From: an uncultured Roseovarius sp.
Lineage (GTDB): Bacteria; Pseudomonadota; Alphaproteobacteria; Rhodobacterales; Rhodobacteraceae
Length of the DNA stretch: 64,000 nucleotides
NCBI GenBank assembly: GCA_947496175.1
Contig: CANMBU010000001.1
Coordinates: 806,001 to 870,000 of the forward strand
Reading direction: 5' to 3'
The notes beneath the pieces were generated by a model. That model worked only from the letters and a program-made list of their open reading frames with translations. It ran no database searches and was not told where the DNA came from. The position numbers and the translations under genes are program-made. This document shows, piece by piece, positions 9,139 to 18,331 of the stretch; the first letter of the stretch is position 1, and each line of letters starts with the position of its first letter.

Positions 9139-10676
9139 CCTTCTTCCTTTCCAAGTGGCGGAAACCTGTAGCGGGACGCGGCCACGGTCCAGTCCATATG
9201 GTTGCGCACATATTCCTGACTTGCATCACGAGGTGGGTTGTAGTCCCAGGGTTCCGACGCCCCAGCCTCCATCGCCGCATGCAACGCGCGCCGTGTACGT
9301 TGCGTGGAGACAATGTCGGCTTTTAGTTTCTCGCTGTCCCATCGCTCGGCGACTTCTGAAGCAAACGCTGCTGCCTGTTCAGTGTAAGCAGCGTCATTGG
9401 CCAGATTGACCAGCTCCGAGGGGTCATTTTTCAGATCATAAAGCTGCGGCGGATCAACATCACAGTGTATGTATTTGAATCGACCTCGGCGGATCATGAA
9501 CACCGGCGCAGGCGTCATTTCTGCACAATACTCGCCGATGGCTTCATCTGCGGTATCCGTTTCGCCGCGCATAAGCGGAACCAGGCTACGACCATCAACC
9601 GGCTCTCCAAAGATACTGGCATCGCCACCGCCCAAGTCTACGAATGTCGGCAACATATCAACCAGTGAACAGGCGTTTGACACAACGCCCTGCGCAACGC
9701 CCGGTCCGGCCACAACCATCGGGACGCGTGCGGAATGTTCAAAGAAGTTCATCTTGTACCACAACCCACGCTCGCCCAGCATGTCACCGTGATCCGCCGT
9801 GACAATGACTATGGTGTTCTCGGTTTCGCCCATCTCGTCGAGCGTTCTGACGATCTCACCGGTTTTGCTGTCGAAGTAGCTGACATTGGCAAGATAGGCA
9901 CGGCGAGCACGGCGCACCTCTTCCTCGGTCAGGGGCACGTAACTGGCTTCGATGCCATCCATGATACGTTTGGAAAAAGGATCTTGCGCCTCTGGCTGCA
10001 AATCCACGTTTGGCATGTCAATGTCTTCGTCCGAATACAGGTTCCACCACTCCGGTTTCGCCACATATGGGTCATGTGGGTGAATGAAACTCGCTACCAA
10101 TAGAAAGGGCGCTGCATCCCCTGCCGCGCGATCCCGCCCTCGGTCAATCAACCAGCGCCGCGCGGCAAACACCACCTCATCGTCATAGTCCGTCTGGAAC
10201 GTGGCAACCGCTGGTCCGCTTTCCTTGACCGTCTGCATGTTGTGATACCACTTGTCGATCCGCTCATCGGCTGCTTCCCAATCCGGCGTCCAGGCAAAAT
10301 CAGCCGGGTATATATCCGTGGTCACGCGATCCTGAAAACCATGCATCTGATCGGGGCCAACAAAGTGCATCTTGCCACTGAGGCAGGTACGGTAACCCAG
10401 CATCCGCATATAGTGTGCAAACGTTGGAACAGAGGCACGAAACTCGGACGCGTTGTCATAGGCGGCAATCCGGCTGATGAGTTGACCAGACATGAAAGCA
10501 AACCGAGAGGGCGCGCAGAGCGGTGAGTTGCAATAGGCCGCATCGAACCGCACCCCGCGCGCAGCCAAAGCATCTAGGTGCGGTGTCTTGGCAACGGAAT
10601 GTCCGTAAGCGCCAGTAAAGTGCGGGGCAAGTTGGTCGGCCATAATAACAACGATGTTTGGCACATCGCCGCTCAT
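9135..10676 (-). CDS. choline-sulfatase-like type I sulfatase
   Basis: 513 residues of the alkaline phosphatase/sulfatase superfamily. NIVVIMADQLAPHF holds the first metal ligands, and C54 in NSPLCAPSR is the cysteine expected to become formylglycine, at the number I recall for Sinorhizobium BetC. GKMHFVGPDQMHGFQDR and TTDIYPADFAWTPDW closely resemble BetC, as does the C-terminal PWDYNPPRDASQEYVRNHM (choline-sulfatase C-terminal domain). The likely reaction is hydrolysis of choline-O-sulfate or a close quaternary-amine sulfate. Unlike bet clusters, no betA, betB or betI is beside it; the neighbours are a Rieske oxygenase and SDRs. Starts overlap in ATGA with the Rieske gene. Confidence 0.83.
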   Translation of the reverse strand: MSGDVPNIVVIMADQLAPHFTGAYGHSVAKTPHLDALAARGVRFDAAYCNSPLCAPSRFAFMSGQLISRIAAYDNASEFRASVPTFAHYMRMLGYRTCLSGKMHFVGPDQMHGFQDRVTTDIYPADFAWTPDWEAADERIDKWYHNMQTVKESGPAVATFQTDYDDEVVFAARRWLIDRGRDRAAGDAAPFLLVASFIHPHDPYVAKPEWWNLYSDEDIDMPNVDLQPEAQDPFSKRIMDGIEASYVPLTEEEVRRARRAYLANVSYFDSKTGEIVRTLDEMGETENTIVIVTADHGDMLGERGLWYKMNFFEHSARVPMVVAGPGVAQGVVSNACSLVDMLPTFVDLGGGDASIFGEPVDGRSLVPLMRGETDTADEAIGEYCAEMTPAPVFMIRRGRFKYIHCDVDPPQLYDLKNDPSELVNLANDAAYTEQAAAFASEVAERWDSEKLKADIVSTQRTRRALHAAMEAGASEPWDYNPPRDASQEYVRNHMDWTVAASRYRFPPLGKEEG

Positions 10677-11812
10677 CCCACGGCTCGTTCGTAAGCGTCC
10701 AGAACCAACCCATGGAAGTGGTGCACCGCATGCTCGGATTTGCCCGAGCCTGACGGATCATTGACAATACGGCCTTGGGTGAAGGCAGGTGTGTTCATCC
10801 CGCGCTGCACGCTTTCGACCAGATTGATGTCCTCGACCTGCAACACTTCATCAAGATAACGCATCGCATCGAGTTCCATTGGATCTGGCTCGGGTGTTTC
10901 AAGGAAGAAGTCATAGGTTTCTAACGTTCGGTCAGGCCCAACAGGAATGATGTTGAGAACGATCATCGACGACCGCCCCGGATAGCGCATCAGGCAAGTT
11001 GTCGGCCAAAGCCACCACACTGCATGGGTGCGCACCGTAGCGTTTGAGACATCATAGGCCGTGTTTGTCCCTTTGCCCGCATCGGCCATATGCGAGGAAT
11101 AAATTCCATGTGTCGTGACCTTGTAGGTGTCCATATCCACCAGGTCGCAGAAATCCTTGTGCGCCGTTGGGCAGTGGTAGCATTCGAGAAAGTTGTCGAC
11201 GACGTTCTTCCAGTTGGACTTGATGTCATAGGTCAGGCGACGACCAAAGGTGAGCCGCTCGATATCCGGAGCCCAGTGGCGTATTTCCGTTTCCAGATCG
11301 CCCGACTGCTCACTCAGAGATGCGGCGTCTGGATCAAGATTCACGAACACAAACCCGCAGAATTCCTCGACCTGTACCTGATCAAGACAGATCTGCCCCA
11401 TATCGAAGTCCTTAAGACCTTCGGTCTCGGGTGCGCGCACGAGTTGGCCGTCGAGTTTGTAGACCCAGGCATGGTAAGGGCACATGATGCGCGTCGTCTC
11501 ACCCTCGCCTGACAAAAGCTCATGCGCGCGGTGCTTGCAAACGTTGTAAAAGGCACGCAATGCGCCCTCGCGGTCGCGGACAATTGCAACAGGATGGCCT
11601 GCAATCTGAGTGGTCAAATAGGACCCGGGAGTGCGCAGTTTCTCAACGTGACACACCCATTGCCAGGTTTTGGCAAACACGGCCCTTTGATCAATGTCGT
11701 ACCAACGCGGCTCAACATAGGCCTCAGCGCGCAGTGACAATGATTTTGATGCATCGACGGAATAGCCTCGGGAAATGGCTTCGAATTCTGACTGATTGGG
11801 CCGTTCGGTCAT
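10673..11812 (-). CDS. Rieske non-heme iron oxygenase alpha subunit, carnitine/choline/betaine oxygenase type
   Basis: 379 residues. The Rieske cluster ligands are C92-H94 (YNVCKHRAHE) and C111-H114 (CPYH). The iron site is NFLECYHCPTAH, with H213 and H218. The bridging residue between cluster and iron is Glu (E210) where ring-hydroxylating dioxygenases have Asp; the E-x2-H-x4-H spacing is that of carnitine oxygenase CntA and choline/glycine-betaine monooxygenases. Such enzymes cleave or hydroxylate methylated amines. First gene of the operon. No ferredoxin reductase partner (CntB/GbcB type) is in the window, so electrons must come from elsewhere. Substrate remains inferred. Confidence 0.85.
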   Translation of the reverse strand: MTERPNQSEFEAISRGYSVDASKSLSLRAEAYVEPRWYDIDQRAVFAKTWQWVCHVEKLRTPGSYLTTQIAGHPVAIVRDREGALRAFYNVCKHRAHELLSGEGETTRIMCPYHAWVYKLDGQLVRAPETEGLKDFDMGQICLDQVQVEEFCGFVFVNLDPDAASLSEQSGDLETEIRHWAPDIERLTFGRRLTYDIKSNWKNVVDNFLECYHCPTAHKDFCDLVDMDTYKVTTHGIYSSHMADAGKGTNTAYDVSNATVRTHAVWWLWPTTCLMRYPGRSSMIVLNIIPVGPDRTLETYDFFLETPEPDPMELDAMRYLDEVLQVEDINLVESVQRGMNTPAFTQGRIVNDPSGSGKSEHAVHHFHGLVLDAYERAVG

Positions 11813-11916
11813 AACAATCTCCCTTCTCTCGCTCGGGTATTCTGACCCTTAACAACGTGGATTCATGTCATCTTGATCGCCTTGAATTTAACTTTATTCG
11901 CCACAAAATCTGTTTG

Positions 11917-12912
11917 TCATGCCTTGCGATGCATCGGCCAGGCGCGAAACTCAAACGGAACCCGACCTTCAATCCGATCTTTGAGCGGCGGCAGCCCGAA
12001 TCGCGCTTTGTAGGCCCGGCTGAAATGGACTTGATTGGCAAAGCCAGAGGCAACGGCCACTTCAGACAAAGGCATCTCGGTTTGTGTGACCAATCCACGC
12101 GCACGATCAAGGCGAATATCACGGTAATACAGCTGCGGCGTCTTTTTCACATAGTCGCGAAACAACCGGTCCAGTTGTCGGTGCGAAATGCGCGCCTGTT
12201 GGCAGACCTCGGCAATCGAAAGCGGCGTCTCCAGGTTCTTTTCCATGATGGAAATCGCCCGCCGGACCGACCCGGGCGCCGTGTTTCCCAATGGTTCGAC
12301 CGGTGCCGCATTTTGTGGGCTGCCCATAGGGCGTACGCTTTGATGCAGGATGTAGCGTGCCGCATCGTTGGCAAGCGCATCACCCTCCAACCCGCGCAGA
12401 ATGTTAAGGGCAAAATCCGTCGATGCGCTCCCACCGGCACAGGTGAGACGATTGCCGTCAAAGACAAAGAGCTCTTCGCTGACCTCACACTCCGGATGAG
12501 TCTCGCCAAAGGCATCAATATGTTCGTAGTGAACCGTGGCGCGCTTATTGGTGAGCAATCCTGCCTCGGCAAGAATGAAAGCCCCTGTATCGAGTCCCGC
12601 CAAAGTGGCCCCCTGTCGCGCCCAGCGCCGCAAAGCGGATTGCAAGGCAGGCGTGCTGTGGCGTTCAGGTGTCCAACTGCTGGAGACGACCACCAAGTCG
12701 GCCCGGTCTTCTGGCAAGGCTCGTGTCGTCACCTCAATGCCATTGCTGGCCATACAAGGACCACCCGCCTCGGACGCGATCTGCCAACGGAAACGCACCT
12801 GCCCCTCCAGATAGTTCGCCGCGCGAAACGGATCGAGAAATCCCATTGTGGCCAGCACATTGAAATGCGGCGTCACGACAACAAGGATATTGAATTGCGT
12901 ATCTTCGGGCAT
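11917..12912 (-). CDS. GATase1-like/AraC-family transcriptional regulator (GbdR/CdhR type)
   Basis: 331 residues: an N-terminal DJ-1/PfpI-like domain (about 5-190, FNILVVVTPHFNVLATMGF) fused to two C-terminal helix-turn-helix units (IAEVCQQARISHRQLDRLF and LSEVAVASGFANQVHFSRAY). This is the architecture of GbdR and CdhR, regulators of glycine betaine and carnitine catabolism in Pseudomonas. It lies between the CocE/TRAP genes and the Rieske operon, all on the same strand, and is the likely activator of the island. The 104-base gap before the Rieske start is the obvious target promoter. Confidence 0.85.
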   Translation of the reverse strand: MPEDTQFNILVVVTPHFNVLATMGFLDPFRAANYLEGQVRFRWQIASEAGGPCMASNGIEVTTRALPEDRADLVVVSSSWTPERHSTPALQSALRRWARQGATLAGLDTGAFILAEAGLLTNKRATVHYEHIDAFGETHPECEVSEELFVFDGNRLTCAGGSASTDFALNILRGLEGDALANDAARYILHQSVRPMGSPQNAAPVEPLGNTAPGSVRRAISIMEKNLETPLSIAEVCQQARISHRQLDRLFRDYVKKTPQLYYRDIRLDRARGLVTQTEMPLSEVAVASGFANQVHFSRAYKARFGLPPLKDRIEGRVPFEFRAWPMHRKA

Positions 12913-12975
12913 GAAACATGGCCAATCAGATCAAAAATCCGTCTGTCCATGTTGAACACGTTTACCGAAGCCCGC

Positions 12976-14988
12976 CTAGACCAGATCGCGGGGAATTTCC
13001 TCATCCCAGGTTTGACGGTATATCTCTTCCTCGCCAAAATACGCTTCTAGTTCACCTTTCAAAACGAAGTGCGTCTTTGTCGCGTGCATGCGTGTTCGGG
13101 TGCGTGTTGTCACTTGCCACGCGCCGCGCGACACCTCCTCTGTCCACGTCACGTCAAACGATGCGCTCAATGGATCATCCGGGTGAATGCGATAAATCTC
13201 TTCATGCGTGGATGCTGTGGTCCAACCATCATGATCGTTATGACGCACCCGGCCCTCATCCACCTTGAGACGATAGGTGACTTCTCCGGTGATCAGATCA
13301 GTTTGGAACCCATTTTCAAATTCAGGAGTGGAAAGCTGTTCAACATCCAGAGGCTCCGCGCCTTCTGGTGGTAGAAACTCTGGTAATCCAGCATCAAGGT
13401 CTGAGGCGGGCCGTACTGGCAGCGCAAGCGTGCTTTGCCCCGTCACAATCCGCAGCGTCACCTTTTCGGGCATGGGCCAGATCACTGGCCAGTACGTCGT
13501 TGAAAGCGCGATACGCAGTTTGCGGCCAGCCGCAAACCTGTGCCCACAATCGTTCAGTTTGAGACTCACGCGATAGCGCTTGTCGGGCGTCAATGGCGTA
13601 GGATTTTCATGATCATCACGGTGCGTCAGGTTGAGAACACCGTAGCAGACACGTGTTGCCGCCCCATCAGGCATCACGTCACTCAGCACCGCAGCGATCA
13701 TTGCCACAGGCTGATCACTTTCCAATTCTAGCTCAAGCTCGGGCGCACCGAGAATGTCAAAATCCTCTTCCAGCACCGGCGTATCAAACACAAGCGACCC
13801 ACCTGCCTCAGCGCGCTGATCCCCGGGACCGTCAGGGTCGAGCCCAAAGGCGCACCAGCGACCACCAGCCATGCCGACTGTCTGAGGGGAACAGAGCGTC
13901 AATGCCTGGGCATTCTGTGCCACAGGCTCAAGACCCGTTGAGTTGAGGTGCCAAATCTCTGACTTTATCTGTTGGCTCGGCCAGCTTTCAGTTGCAGCCC
14001 ACCGTCCTGGACGATGGTCATAAAACGTTTGTGGCGGCACACCATCTTGCACCCAGGCGCGCAGAGCAGGTTCATCCATGATGCCGGTCTCAATGCCCTT
14101 CAGCCAATAGTCCCACCAGCGCAGGCATTCCTGTAAAAACCCAATCGCCGGACCCGGTTTGGCAAAATGCGGGTACTTGTGCGCCCACGGGCCGACGAGA
14201 CCTTTGCAAGGGCTGTCCAATCCTTCCAGCAGGCGAAACACGGCGTTGGAGTACCCATCTGCCCAGCCACCAACAGCATAGACCGCCGCCTTGATCTGCG
14301 AGAAATCCTGGCAGACCGAACCATGTTTCCAGAAGTCATCCCGGCGTTGATGCCGCAACCAGTCCGAAATCCAGAACCCGCTGCCCTTGAGACGCTCCGA
14401 CCAGATTTCTTTCCACGTGTTACCGGCAACCAATGGGTCTGGCGGGGTGGTGTTGAGCGAAAACATATAGCTGGACCACCACGGGTTATCCATCATCAGG
14501 CAACCGCCCATGTAATGGATATCATCCGCATAGCGATCATCTGTCGAGCAAATCGAAACTATGGCCTTGAGCGCTTCGGGCTGCCGTGCTGCCACTTGCA
14601 ACCCATTGAACCCGCCCCAGGAAATCCCGATCATGCCCACCGAGCCGCTGCACCATGGTTGGGCGGTGATCCAGTTGATTACCTCAAGCGCGTCATCCTG
14701 TTCCTGTTTGAGGTACTCGCCCTCCATGACACCTTCACTGTCACCCGAGCCGCGCATATCCACGCGGATCGCGGCATAGCCATGGCCCGCGAAATAGGGG
14801 TGGGTCAGGGCATCGCGTTCTGCGGTGCCATCACTGCGGCGGTAAGGCAGGTATTCCAGGATAGCTGGAACCTGTTCCGTGCCTTTTGGTTTCCAGATTT
14901 TCGCAACCAGGCGCACGCCATCGGACATCTCGATAAAAACCGGGTCCAGCACCTCAATCTCAAGAGGAAACTCCGTGATGGTTTTCAT
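12976..14988 (-). CDS. CocE/NonD family (S15) alpha/beta hydrolase
   Basis: 670 residues. The N-terminal alpha/beta-hydrolase domain has the nucleophile S123 in GISWGGFNGLQ and the oxyanion-side strand IRVDMRGSGDSEG; the later half has the X-Pro dipeptidyl-peptidase C-terminal jelly roll (PVAMIAAVLSDVMPDGAATRV). No signal peptide, so cytoplasmic. Relatives cleave cocaine esters, acyl peptides or other acyl esters and amides. Placed between the TRAP transporter and the regulator, it may release a carboxylated amine from an imported ester; this is inference. ATG 14988 has AGGAG 7 bases upstream. Confidence 0.83.
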   Translation of the reverse strand: MKTITEFPLEIEVLDPVFIEMSDGVRLVAKIWKPKGTEQVPAILEYLPYRRSDGTAERDALTHPYFAGHGYAAIRVDMRGSGDSEGVMEGEYLKQEQDDALEVINWITAQPWCSGSVGMIGISWGGFNGLQVAARQPEALKAIVSICSTDDRYADDIHYMGGCLMMDNPWWSSYMFSLNTTPPDPLVAGNTWKEIWSERLKGSGFWISDWLRHQRRDDFWKHGSVCQDFSQIKAAVYAVGGWADGYSNAVFRLLEGLDSPCKGLVGPWAHKYPHFAKPGPAIGFLQECLRWWDYWLKGIETGIMDEPALRAWVQDGVPPQTFYDHRPGRWAATESWPSQQIKSEIWHLNSTGLEPVAQNAQALTLCSPQTVGMAGGRWCAFGLDPDGPGDQRAEAGGSLVFDTPVLEEDFDILGAPELELELESDQPVAMIAAVLSDVMPDGAATRVCYGVLNLTHRDDHENPTPLTPDKRYRVSLKLNDCGHRFAAGRKLRIALSTTYWPVIWPMPEKVTLRIVTGQSTLALPVRPASDLDAGLPEFLPPEGAEPLDVEQLSTPEFENGFQTDLITGEVTYRLKVDEGRVRHNDHDGWTTASTHEEIYRIHPDDPLSASFDVTWTEEVSRGAWQVTTRTRTRMHATKTHFVLKGELEAYFGEEEIYRQTWDEEIPRDLV

Positions 14989-15053
14989 GTTGTGCTCCTC
15001 TTAGCCGAAACTCTCTTCCTCGTTGCGGAGCGCGGTCAGTTTGACTCCACTCG

Positions 15054-16451
15054 CTACGCGAGACTTGGCAACCAAAGTACAATCGCGGGAAATGCCACCA
15101 ACAATGCGATCGTGATTGCGTCGGCGACGAAAAATGGAGTGACGCCTTTGAACACGTCCTGCACGCTTAAATCATCACGCACACCCGCAACAACAAAGCA
15201 ATTGAGCCCAATAGGAGGTGTAATCAAACAAAACTCCGCCATTTTGACCACCAGAATGCCAAACCAAATAGCGCACATTTCTCCTGACATGCCAAAAGTA
15301 CTATCTGCTGCCAGGACATCCTCACCGCCGTTCAGAGCCATGACCGCGGGATAGACAACCGGCAGTGTGAGCAAGAGCATCCCGATGGCATCCATAAACA
15401 TGCCCAAAACCGCATAGGCTAACAGAATGCAGACAAGAATGAGCATAGGCGACACCGTGAGCGATGTGATCCAGTCCGAAAACGCACCCGGCAAATCCGC
15501 GAACCCAAGGAACCTTACATAGATCAGAACACCCCAGATGATTGTAAAAATCATGACGGTAAGTTTGGCTGTCTCCAGCAAAGCTGCCTTCAACTCGCCC
15601 CACCTCATGCCGCGGTACAGCGCCATGCAAAACACAATGAATGCCCCAACGGCACCGCCTTCTGTCGGTGTGCCCCAAGCGTCACCGAATGGGTTGTAGA
15701 CAAAAAAGATAATGATCACGACCACGGCCACTATTGGCAGTGCCGGAGGCAAGGACGCAAACTTTTCGCCCCAGGTGAAACCGCGAACGGGCGGCCCGAC
15801 CGTTTTGAAAACCACGGCGATCGTGACGATCAGAATTCCGTAAACAAGGGCCGAAAACGCACCAGGCACAAAACCCGCTAACAGAAGCTTGCCTACATCC
15901 TGTTCGACAATAAGCGCGTAAATCACAAGTATTGCAGAGGGCGGAATGAGACTGGCCAAAGTTCCACCAGCAGCAACGACACCAGCGGCAAACTGTTTGT
16001 TGTATCCAATCTTGAGCATTTCAGGAATGGCGATACGGGCGAAGACGGCAGATGTTGCGACACTGGCACCGCTTACGGCCGCAAAGCCCGCAGTGGCGAA
16101 AACTGTTGATACAGCCAAGCCACCAGGAACCCACGCGATCCAGCGCTTGGCGGCCTCAAAGAGCGCTTTGGTTAACCCAGCGTAGTATGCAAGGTACCCG
16201 ATAAGAATAAAGGTTGGGATCAAACTGAGTGCATGTGCACTGACTTTGGAATATGGCTCCTGCCCGGCGATGCGCAGGCTGATTTGAAACGCTTTCCAAA
16301 ACCTGTCCGGATCATAGTCAAATCCGTTCCAGCGCAACCATACCAACCCAAGGAAGCCTGCAAATGCAGCAGCAAAGCCAACGCGCATTCCCAGGAATAC
16401 AAGCGCAACCATGCCGCCGGTGACCCAAAGGCCAATCGTGATCTCATCCAT
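15054..16451 (-). CDS. TRAP transporter large permease (DctM type)
   Basis: About 465 residues with some twelve hydrophobic segments and the DctM signature features: a first-half GASVATSAVFARIAIPEM, the conserved ASLIPPSAILVIYAL, and a late LITPPIGLNCFVVAGV. It forms the ion-driven channel of a tripartite importer. Start ATG 16451 overlaps the stop of the small permease as TGATG; a GTG one codon earlier is also possible. Encoded after dctQ and followed on the same strand by the hydrolase, 65 bases away, suggesting one catabolic unit. Confidence 0.9.
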   Translation of the reverse strand: MDEITIGLWVTGGMVALVFLGMRVGFAAAFAGFLGLVWLRWNGFDYDPDRFWKAFQISLRIAGQEPYSKVSAHALSLIPTFILIGYLAYYAGLTKALFEAAKRWIAWVPGGLAVSTVFATAGFAAVSGASVATSAVFARIAIPEMLKIGYNKQFAAGVVAAGGTLASLIPPSAILVIYALIVEQDVGKLLLAGFVPGAFSALVYGILIVTIAVVFKTVGPPVRGFTWGEKFASLPPALPIVAVVVIIIFFVYNPFGDAWGTPTEGGAVGAFIVFCMALYRGMRWGELKAALLETAKLTVMIFTIIWGVLIYVRFLGFADLPGAFSDWITSLTVSPMLILVCILLAYAVLGMFMDAIGMLLLTLPVVYPAVMALNGGEDVLAADSTFGMSGEMCAIWFGILVVKMAEFCLITPPIGLNCFVVAGVRDDLSVQDVFKGVTPFFVADAITIALLVAFPAIVLWLPSLA

Positions 16452-17092
16452 CACTCGCGCCCTTCCAGTTGCTCTGCTTCGGCACGCGCCTGATCTTCGA
16501 TAGATTGGGTGAGCGGAACACCAACAGGGCGTTCCAGACCGAGAACAAGTGCCCGACCATAGCCCACGAGTTGCAGTAACAAACGCAAGGACAACAGTGC
16601 AAAGGCAATCGGAACGACCAATTTGTAAGGCCAGGTTGGCATGTTGATGTCGTCAAAACTATCACGACTGCACATTGGACGTGCACAGTCAAAGGCCCGG
16701 TCAAAGAGCTCATAAGCCCCAATAGTCAAAAAAATCATGAGAAAGAGCATCAGAAAAACCAAGATGGTTTCAATCGCCCACAAAACGCGACCCGAAAAAC
16801 GACCGATCAGAATGTCCATGCGAATATGCGTGCCGTCGCGCTGCGCGTAAGCAACTCCTAGGATGGCGATGATCGGCATGAGCGCTTCGATCCAGTTTGT
16901 ATACCCTGCCAAAGGCCACTCAAAAAATTCTCGTCCACCGACAGATCGGACAGCCAGAAACATCAGACTGAGCACAGCCAGCCCGCATATGAGCGCGAAG
17001 ACCCGTTCGACTTTAAACAGATACCGGTCAAGACGGCTGAGAAGCCCGTCATCTTCCAGCACGGCGGATGATCCGGCCATGCTTTCCCCCAT
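16451..17092 (-). CDS. TRAP transporter small permease (DctQ type)
   Basis: 213 residues with four predicted membrane helices (about 34-52, 67-85, 107-133, 150-175). It contains the DctQ-type loop GVAYAQRDGTHIRMDIL, where the H-I-R-M-D pattern is conserved in the family. It partners DctM and receives the loaded binding protein. The extra cysteine-bearing stretch CARPMCSRDSF between helices 3 and 4 is less usual. Separated from dctP by a strong hairpin that probably lowers its transcription relative to the binding protein. Confidence 0.88.
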   Translation of the reverse strand: MGESMAGSSAVLEDDGLLSRLDRYLFKVERVFALICGLAVLSLMFLAVRSVGGREFFEWPLAGYTNWIEALMPIIAILGVAYAQRDGTHIRMDILIGRFSGRVLWAIETILVFLMLFLMIFLTIGAYELFDRAFDCARPMCSRDSFDDINMPTWPYKLVVPIAFALLSLRLLLQLVGYGRALVLGLERPVGVPLTQSIEDQARAEAEQLEGRE

Positions 17093-17103
17093 TGGCTTGA
17101 AAA

Positions 17104-17134
17104 CAAGGCCCCGGAGCGCTTCTCCGGGGCCTTG
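17104..17134 (-). terminator. intra-operon hairpin between dctP and dctQ
   Basis: A perfect 13-bp stem (17104-17116 with 17122-17134) around a 5-base loop, GC-rich, followed on the minus strand by TTTTCAAG. It lies in the 53-base gap between the binding-protein gene and dctQ. Likely a partial terminator or 3' stabiliser giving excess binding protein, a common arrangement in solute-binding-protein operons. Confidence 0.8.
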
Positions 17135-17145
17135 TCAAAACTGCA

Positions 17146-18162
17146 TCAGCTTCCGCTGCGATGATCTTCGAGTGTTTTGACCACCAGATCGTAGAGTTCC
17201 TGACCTGGCAAGCCCTGTGCTTCCATGTCGGAGATCCACGATTCACGAATTGGGTCTGCAGCTTTGGCGCGGAAAGCTGCGATCTCACTATCTGCGAATT
17301 CAACCTTTTGAACGCCTTTCTCCTCCAGGACACTATCCCATTTCTGGAGAAGCTCCGCATAGTTGGCCAGATAGTGATCCAAGGCTTCTTCAATTGAGCC
17401 ATCAAGCGCCTCGCGATGCTCATCAGACAACCCTTCATAGGCGTCGATGTTAACCACAACCGGGCAATTCACTGTGCCGGGGTTCAAGTTGGCTGTCCAC
17501 CATTCCGCCTGGTTGATCGTGCCAAAGCTCAGATGCGCGTGCTGGGCGAAAGCGACAGTATCAACAACGCCGGACTCCATAGCCTGATAGGCTTCGGTCG
17601 CCGTTACGGATGTTGGCACACCACCCACGGCCTCAAATGCTTTGCCAAGGCCACCGGTTGCGCGCACGCGCATACCTTCGAAGTCTTTCAACTCATCGCG
17701 TGGCTCACCTGTGCCAACGATGTTGTATTGTGGCATGGGCGACGTCATCAAAAGTTTCGCATTCCACTGCGCCATCTCTTCTTCGGCGGCTGGATGAGCA
17801 TAAACTGCACGAGCGACCGCACGTTCTTCCTCAAGGTTGCTTACGCCAAGGAATGGCAGCTCCAGAACTGTGATCACCCGATTTTTGTCGCGGTGATACC
17901 CGGCACAAAACTGTGCCATTTCAAAGGCGCCAATCGAAATCCCATCCAGATTTTCTCGGTTTTTTGACAGGCCACCATAGCTGATGTTCAACGTAAACTC
18001 GCCATTTGTCTTTTCGCTTACAAGTTCAGCAAGCTTTTCGACATGTTCAGTAAAGGCGCGGCGCTTGCCCCAAAGAGACACGTTCCATTCCGTGGCGAGC
18101 GCTTCTCCGGCAAAGGCAAAAGACAGCGCGGCGGTCACGCCAGCTCCAAATAGTTTTTGCAT
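17146..18162 (-). CDS. TRAP transporter substrate-binding protein (DctP type)
   Basis: 338 residues with a signal peptide (cleavage near residue 23, after GEALA) and the DctP fold. The conserved carboxylate-binding arginine sits in GMRVRATGGLGKAF, so the ligand probably carries a carboxylate. VDTVAFAQHAH is the usual second lobe contact region. Promoter-proximal gene of dctPQM. With the GbdR-like regulator, Rieske oxygenase and carnitine-dehydrogenase-like enzyme downstream, a betaine-type zwitterion or its ester is a reasonable ligand; this is inference. Confidence 0.87.
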   Translation of the reverse strand: MQKLFGAGVTAALSFAFAGEALATEWNVSLWGKRRAFTEHVEKLAELVSEKTNGEFTLNISYGGLSKNRENLDGISIGAFEMAQFCAGYHRDKNRVITVLELPFLGVSNLEEERAVARAVYAHPAAEEEMAQWNAKLLMTSPMPQYNIVGTGEPRDELKDFEGMRVRATGGLGKAFEAVGGVPTSVTATEAYQAMESGVVDTVAFAQHAHLSFGTINQAEWWTANLNPGTVNCPVVVNIDAYEGLSDEHREALDGSIEEALDHYLANYAELLQKWDSVLEEKGVQKVEFADSEIAAFRAKAADPIRESWISDMEAQGLPGQELYDLVVKTLEDHRSGS

Positions 18163-18269
18163 TGTTTCTCTCCCTATCTTGTGCGGCAGATATTAGGGGG
18201 ATGAGCCGCGCAAGCAACAGGCGATTTTACATGACCAATGCAAAGAAACTTAATCAACGCAAAGGAAAA

Positions 18270-18294
18270 CCCGGTGCACAGAAACGGCACCGGG
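18270..18294 (-). terminator. Rho-independent terminator after msrA
   Basis: An 8-bp GC-rich stem (18270-18277 with 18287-18294). On the minus strand it is followed by GTTTTCCTTT, fitting termination of the msrB-msrA transcript 38 bases after the msrA stop. Confidence 0.65.
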
Positions 18295-18331
18295 ATCATT
18301 CAATCAGTTCTTTCGTTGAACAGCTTTCCGG

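Noticed and set aside
11857..13050. 397-residue plus-strand frame opposite the AraC-type regulator
   Set aside because: Shadow of a well-supported gene; composition is basic and shows no domain.
14167..15354. 395-residue plus-strand frame opposite the CocE hydrolase and dctM
   Set aside because: Shadow spanning two real genes and their gap; no recognisable family.
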